64,000 nt of DNA, from positions 62,001 to 126,000 of the forward strand of contig NZ_SDVB01000106.1 in NCBI RefSeq assembly GCF_004137355.1, written 5' to 3'. Made by a program: the position numbers and the translations under genes. This document shows, one piece after another, positions 62,455 through 64,000 of this stretch. The DNA comes from Ciceribacter ferrooxidans. Its GTDB lineage: Bacteria; Pseudomonadota; Alphaproteobacteria; Rhizobiales; Rhizobiaceae. Each line of letters starts with the position of its first letter. Position 1 is the first letter of the stretch. The notes beneath the pieces are model-generated. The model was given only the letters and a program-made list of their open reading frames with translations, had not been told where the DNA came from and did not search any database.

Positions 62455-63378
62455 CTAGTCTCTGTTCAGTTCTGCCTGCAAATTCCGGCGCATTGCGGCT
62501 GTCACGTCGCCAAGTGTGGCTATGACACGCTCCGCCAGCCGCGAGCGGCTGCTCTTGGCCGGGCGCCATACCACGAGCGCATAGGGAACGCTGACGCCGA
62601 GGCGACGCAGCACGACGCCCTTGCCGATGTGGTTTTCGGCGGTCAGCGGATTGATGATCGAGACGCCAAGCCCGGCGGAAACCATGGAACAGACGCTGGC
62701 CGCCGTCGTGGTTTCGACGGCATAGCTGCGGGTAATCCCGGCCTCGAAGAAGATATCGTCCAGCTTTCGCCTATAGGGGTCGTCCTGGGAAAAATAGACG
62801 AAGGGTTCGTTGTTGAAATCCTCCGGCTGAAGGACCTTTTTTCCGGCAAAAGGGTGGCCGATCGGTAGCACGCAGACCAGTTCGCCAACCTCGATAACTT
62901 GGCTGACGACGCCCTGCTGCTCAAACCGTCCCTCGGTGACGCCGAGATCGAAGACGGTGGTCGACACCTCGTGCTGGAGGGAAAGCTCTTCCAGCGAGTG
63001 GAGGGAGAGATGCACGGCCGTACGGCTCTCTTGCAGCCGCTGAGCGACGCGGGGCATGACAGATTCGGCGAAGGCCGGAATTGTGGCGATACGGAAATTC
63101 GCGGCGCTGTAAGTGCGGATCGCGGAGGCCGCGCGGCTGATTTCGTCCATGCCGACGAAGGACCGGCGCACCACTTCATGCAACAGCAATGCCTGGTTGG
63201 TGGGGGTGAGTCGCTTGCCGAATCGCAGGAACAGATCGAAGCCGATCCGCTGCTCCATTTCGCGCAATTCGCGACTAATCGTCGGTTGCGAGGTCCCGAG
63301 TGCGGCGGCAGCGGCCGTGACGCTCTTGTTGACCATCACCGCGTTGAAAACCTCGATCTGACGCTGGTTGAGACGCAT
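62455..63378 (-). CDS. LysR-family regulator divergent from decarboxylase gene
   Basis: The 307-residue protein has the LysR HTH (MRLNQRQIEVFNAVMVNKSV, then TAAAAALGTSQPTISRELRE) and a complete effector domain (VFDLGVTEGRFEQQGVVSQV; FVYFSQDDPYRRKLDDIFFE). The ATG at 63378 is chosen as the usual LysR beginning. Its stop is one base from the IS481 end, so the insertion spared it. It likely controls the decarboxylase gene that begins at 63591 in the opposite direction. Confidence 0.87.
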   Translation of the reverse strand: MRLNQRQIEVFNAVMVNKSVTAAAAALGTSQPTISRELREMEQRIGFDLFLRFGKRLTPTNQALLLHEVVRRSFVGMDEISRAASAIRTYSAANFRIATIPAFAESVMPRVAQRLQESRTAVHLSLHSLEELSLQHEVSTTVFDLGVTEGRFEQQGVVSQVIEVGELVCVLPIGHPFAGKKVLQPEDFNNEPFVYFSQDDPYRRKLDDIFFEAGITRSYAVETTTAASVCSMVSAGLGVSIINPLTAENHIGKGVVLRRLGVSVPYALVVWRPAKSSRSRLAERVIATLGDVTAAMRRNLQAELNRD

Positions 63379-63590
63379 ATACGGCCCCCTATTCAAAGCC
63401 TGGAGCGGGGGATTGCCCGCATCGGTCACGCCCCTCTGGGCATGACAAAAATCAATAAAAGCGGTTGTTCATATATCGAATCTGCATAAAACGGCTTTAG
63501 TATTTATTTCTCAAGCATGACAATATCTGAAATCACTCACACGTTCGACGGTCAGACAGGCCGACATTCGTGATGGGATGACACGACAAC
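63379..63590. promoter_or_regulatory. Divergent control region LysR / decarboxylase
   Basis: AT-rich DNA at about 63450-63510 (TTCATATATCGAATCTGCAT and TTAGTATTTATTTC) probably holds the LysR binding site and the overlapping promoters. No exact T-N11-A palindrome could be fixed by eye. Confidence 0.45.
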
Positions 63591-64000
63591 ATGGCAATAA
63601 CAAACCCCAGGAAGCTTAAGTCAAACCAGCAGGAGTGGTTTCACTATCGCACCGGTGAACTACATGTGGAAAACCTCTGTCTCAACGACATCGCAAGAGA
63701 GGTTCCCACGCCGTTCTACTGCTACTCGGCAGAGGCGATGCGCTGGGCTTATTCGATTCTTTCCGACGCATTGAGCCCCATCGGCGTTTCGATCTGTTTT
63801 GCGGTTAAGGCGAACAGCAATATCGCGGTGCTCCGGCTTCTGTCCGAATGCGGTTGCGGCATGGACATCGTTTCCGCCGGTGAACTGGAGCGGGCACTGA
63901 CCGCAGGCGCGCCGGCCTCGCAAATCATCTTTTCCGGTGTCGGCAAGACTCGGGCCGAAATTGCCCGCGCCCTCGAGGCTGGCATCCACCAGATCAATGT
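63591..64000 (+). CDS. Diaminopimelate/ornithine-decarboxylase-type PLP enzyme, N-terminal part
   Basis: The gene runs off the right edge; 136 codons are visible. The start is MAITNPRKLKSNQQEWFHYR, followed by VPTPFYCYSAEAMRWAYSIL, and the PLP lysine in SICFAVKANSNIAVLRLL. SECGCGMDIVSAGELERALT, then IIFSGVGKTRAEIARAL, are the alanine-racemase-like barrel motifs of LysA. Diaminopimelate decarboxylase is most likely; the divergent LysR regulator also resembles the lysA-lysR arrangement. The substrate cannot be fixed without the C-terminal half. Confidence 0.85.
   Translation, partial: MAITNPRKLKSNQQEWFHYRTGELHVENLCLNDIAREVPTPFYCYSAEAMRWAYSILSDALSPIGVSICFAVKANSNIAVLRLLSECGCGMDIVSAGELERALTAGAPASQIIFSGVGKTRAEIARALEAGIHQIN

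Noticed and set aside
1..64000. CRISPR arrays and tRNA or rRNA genes
   Set aside because: No regularly spaced short repeats, and no tRNA T-loop (GTTCRANNC with matching acceptor) or rRNA core sequences were seen. A covariance search was not possible here.

Overview
The window looks like part of a secondary replicon (megaplasmid or chromid) of a Sinorhizobium/Ensifer-type alphaproteobacterium. The reasons are the high GC content, GTG/TTG starts, a Ti/Sym-type traA-oriT-traCDG transfer block, rhizobial plasmid families (DUF736, DUF932, DUF1173, DUF2493, Toprim and ParB-like proteins), a second fixN-type cbb3 oxidase operon, and a palindromic intergenic repeat of rhizobial type. The genus is inferred from gene content, not from a database match.

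Region 1 (1-9.4 kb) is metabolic: a truncated GntR regulator divergent from a four-gene polyamine-type ABC importer; a trans-sulfuration PLP enzyme divergent from a LysR regulator; a TDT-family transporter with a small membrane partner; and a beta-carbonic anhydrase. Region 2 (9.6-16.8 kb) is a respiratory and nitrosative-stress block. An NsrR-like Rrf2 regulator, preceded by a perfect NsrR-type palindrome, leads straight into ccoNOQP, a small membrane protein, a DUF2189 protein and a group III truncated globin. An ECF sigma factor, a DUF4142 protein and a cupredoxin follow. Two nearly identical promoter sequences, one before the sigma gene and one before the DUF4142 gene, suggest an autoregulated sigma regulon.

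Region 3 (17-36.3 kb) is the plasmid backbone: the TraA relaxase-helicase, a recognisable oriT, divergent traCDG, then accessory plasmid genes mixed with toxin-antitoxin loci (an orphan Phd-type antitoxin, a VapB with a dead VapC stub, a DUF1778/GNAT pair and a RES-Xre pair). No trb or virB mating-channel genes are present. Region 4 (36.7-44.2 kb) encodes a membrane complex related to hydrogenase-4 (B, C, E, F, G and I subunits). Its large subunit lacks the NiFe-binding cysteines, so it is an energy-converting-hydrogenase-related complex, not a hydrogenase.

Region 5 (44.3-50.7 kb) is mixed accessory DNA: a DUF4143 ATPase, a LysR divergent from a cupin, a small CcoN-like membrane protein, an unusual membrane protein with a three-repeat fascin/beta-trefoil-like tail, and hipBA with an array of operator palindromes. 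Region 6 (51-58.3 kb) is a 5-oxoproline/carboxylation operon (biotin carboxylase-BCCP, PxpB-PxpC fusion, DUF1445, PxpA, NRAMP-like transporter) divergent from a GntR/FCD regulator, with a textbook FCD operator between them. Region 7 (58.3-64 kb) has a decayed HxlR regulator, a Wza-type polysaccharide export lipoprotein, an IS5-family element, a frameshifted IS481-family element with perfect 26-bp ends, and a LysR regulator divergent from the start of a diaminopimelate-decarboxylase-type gene.
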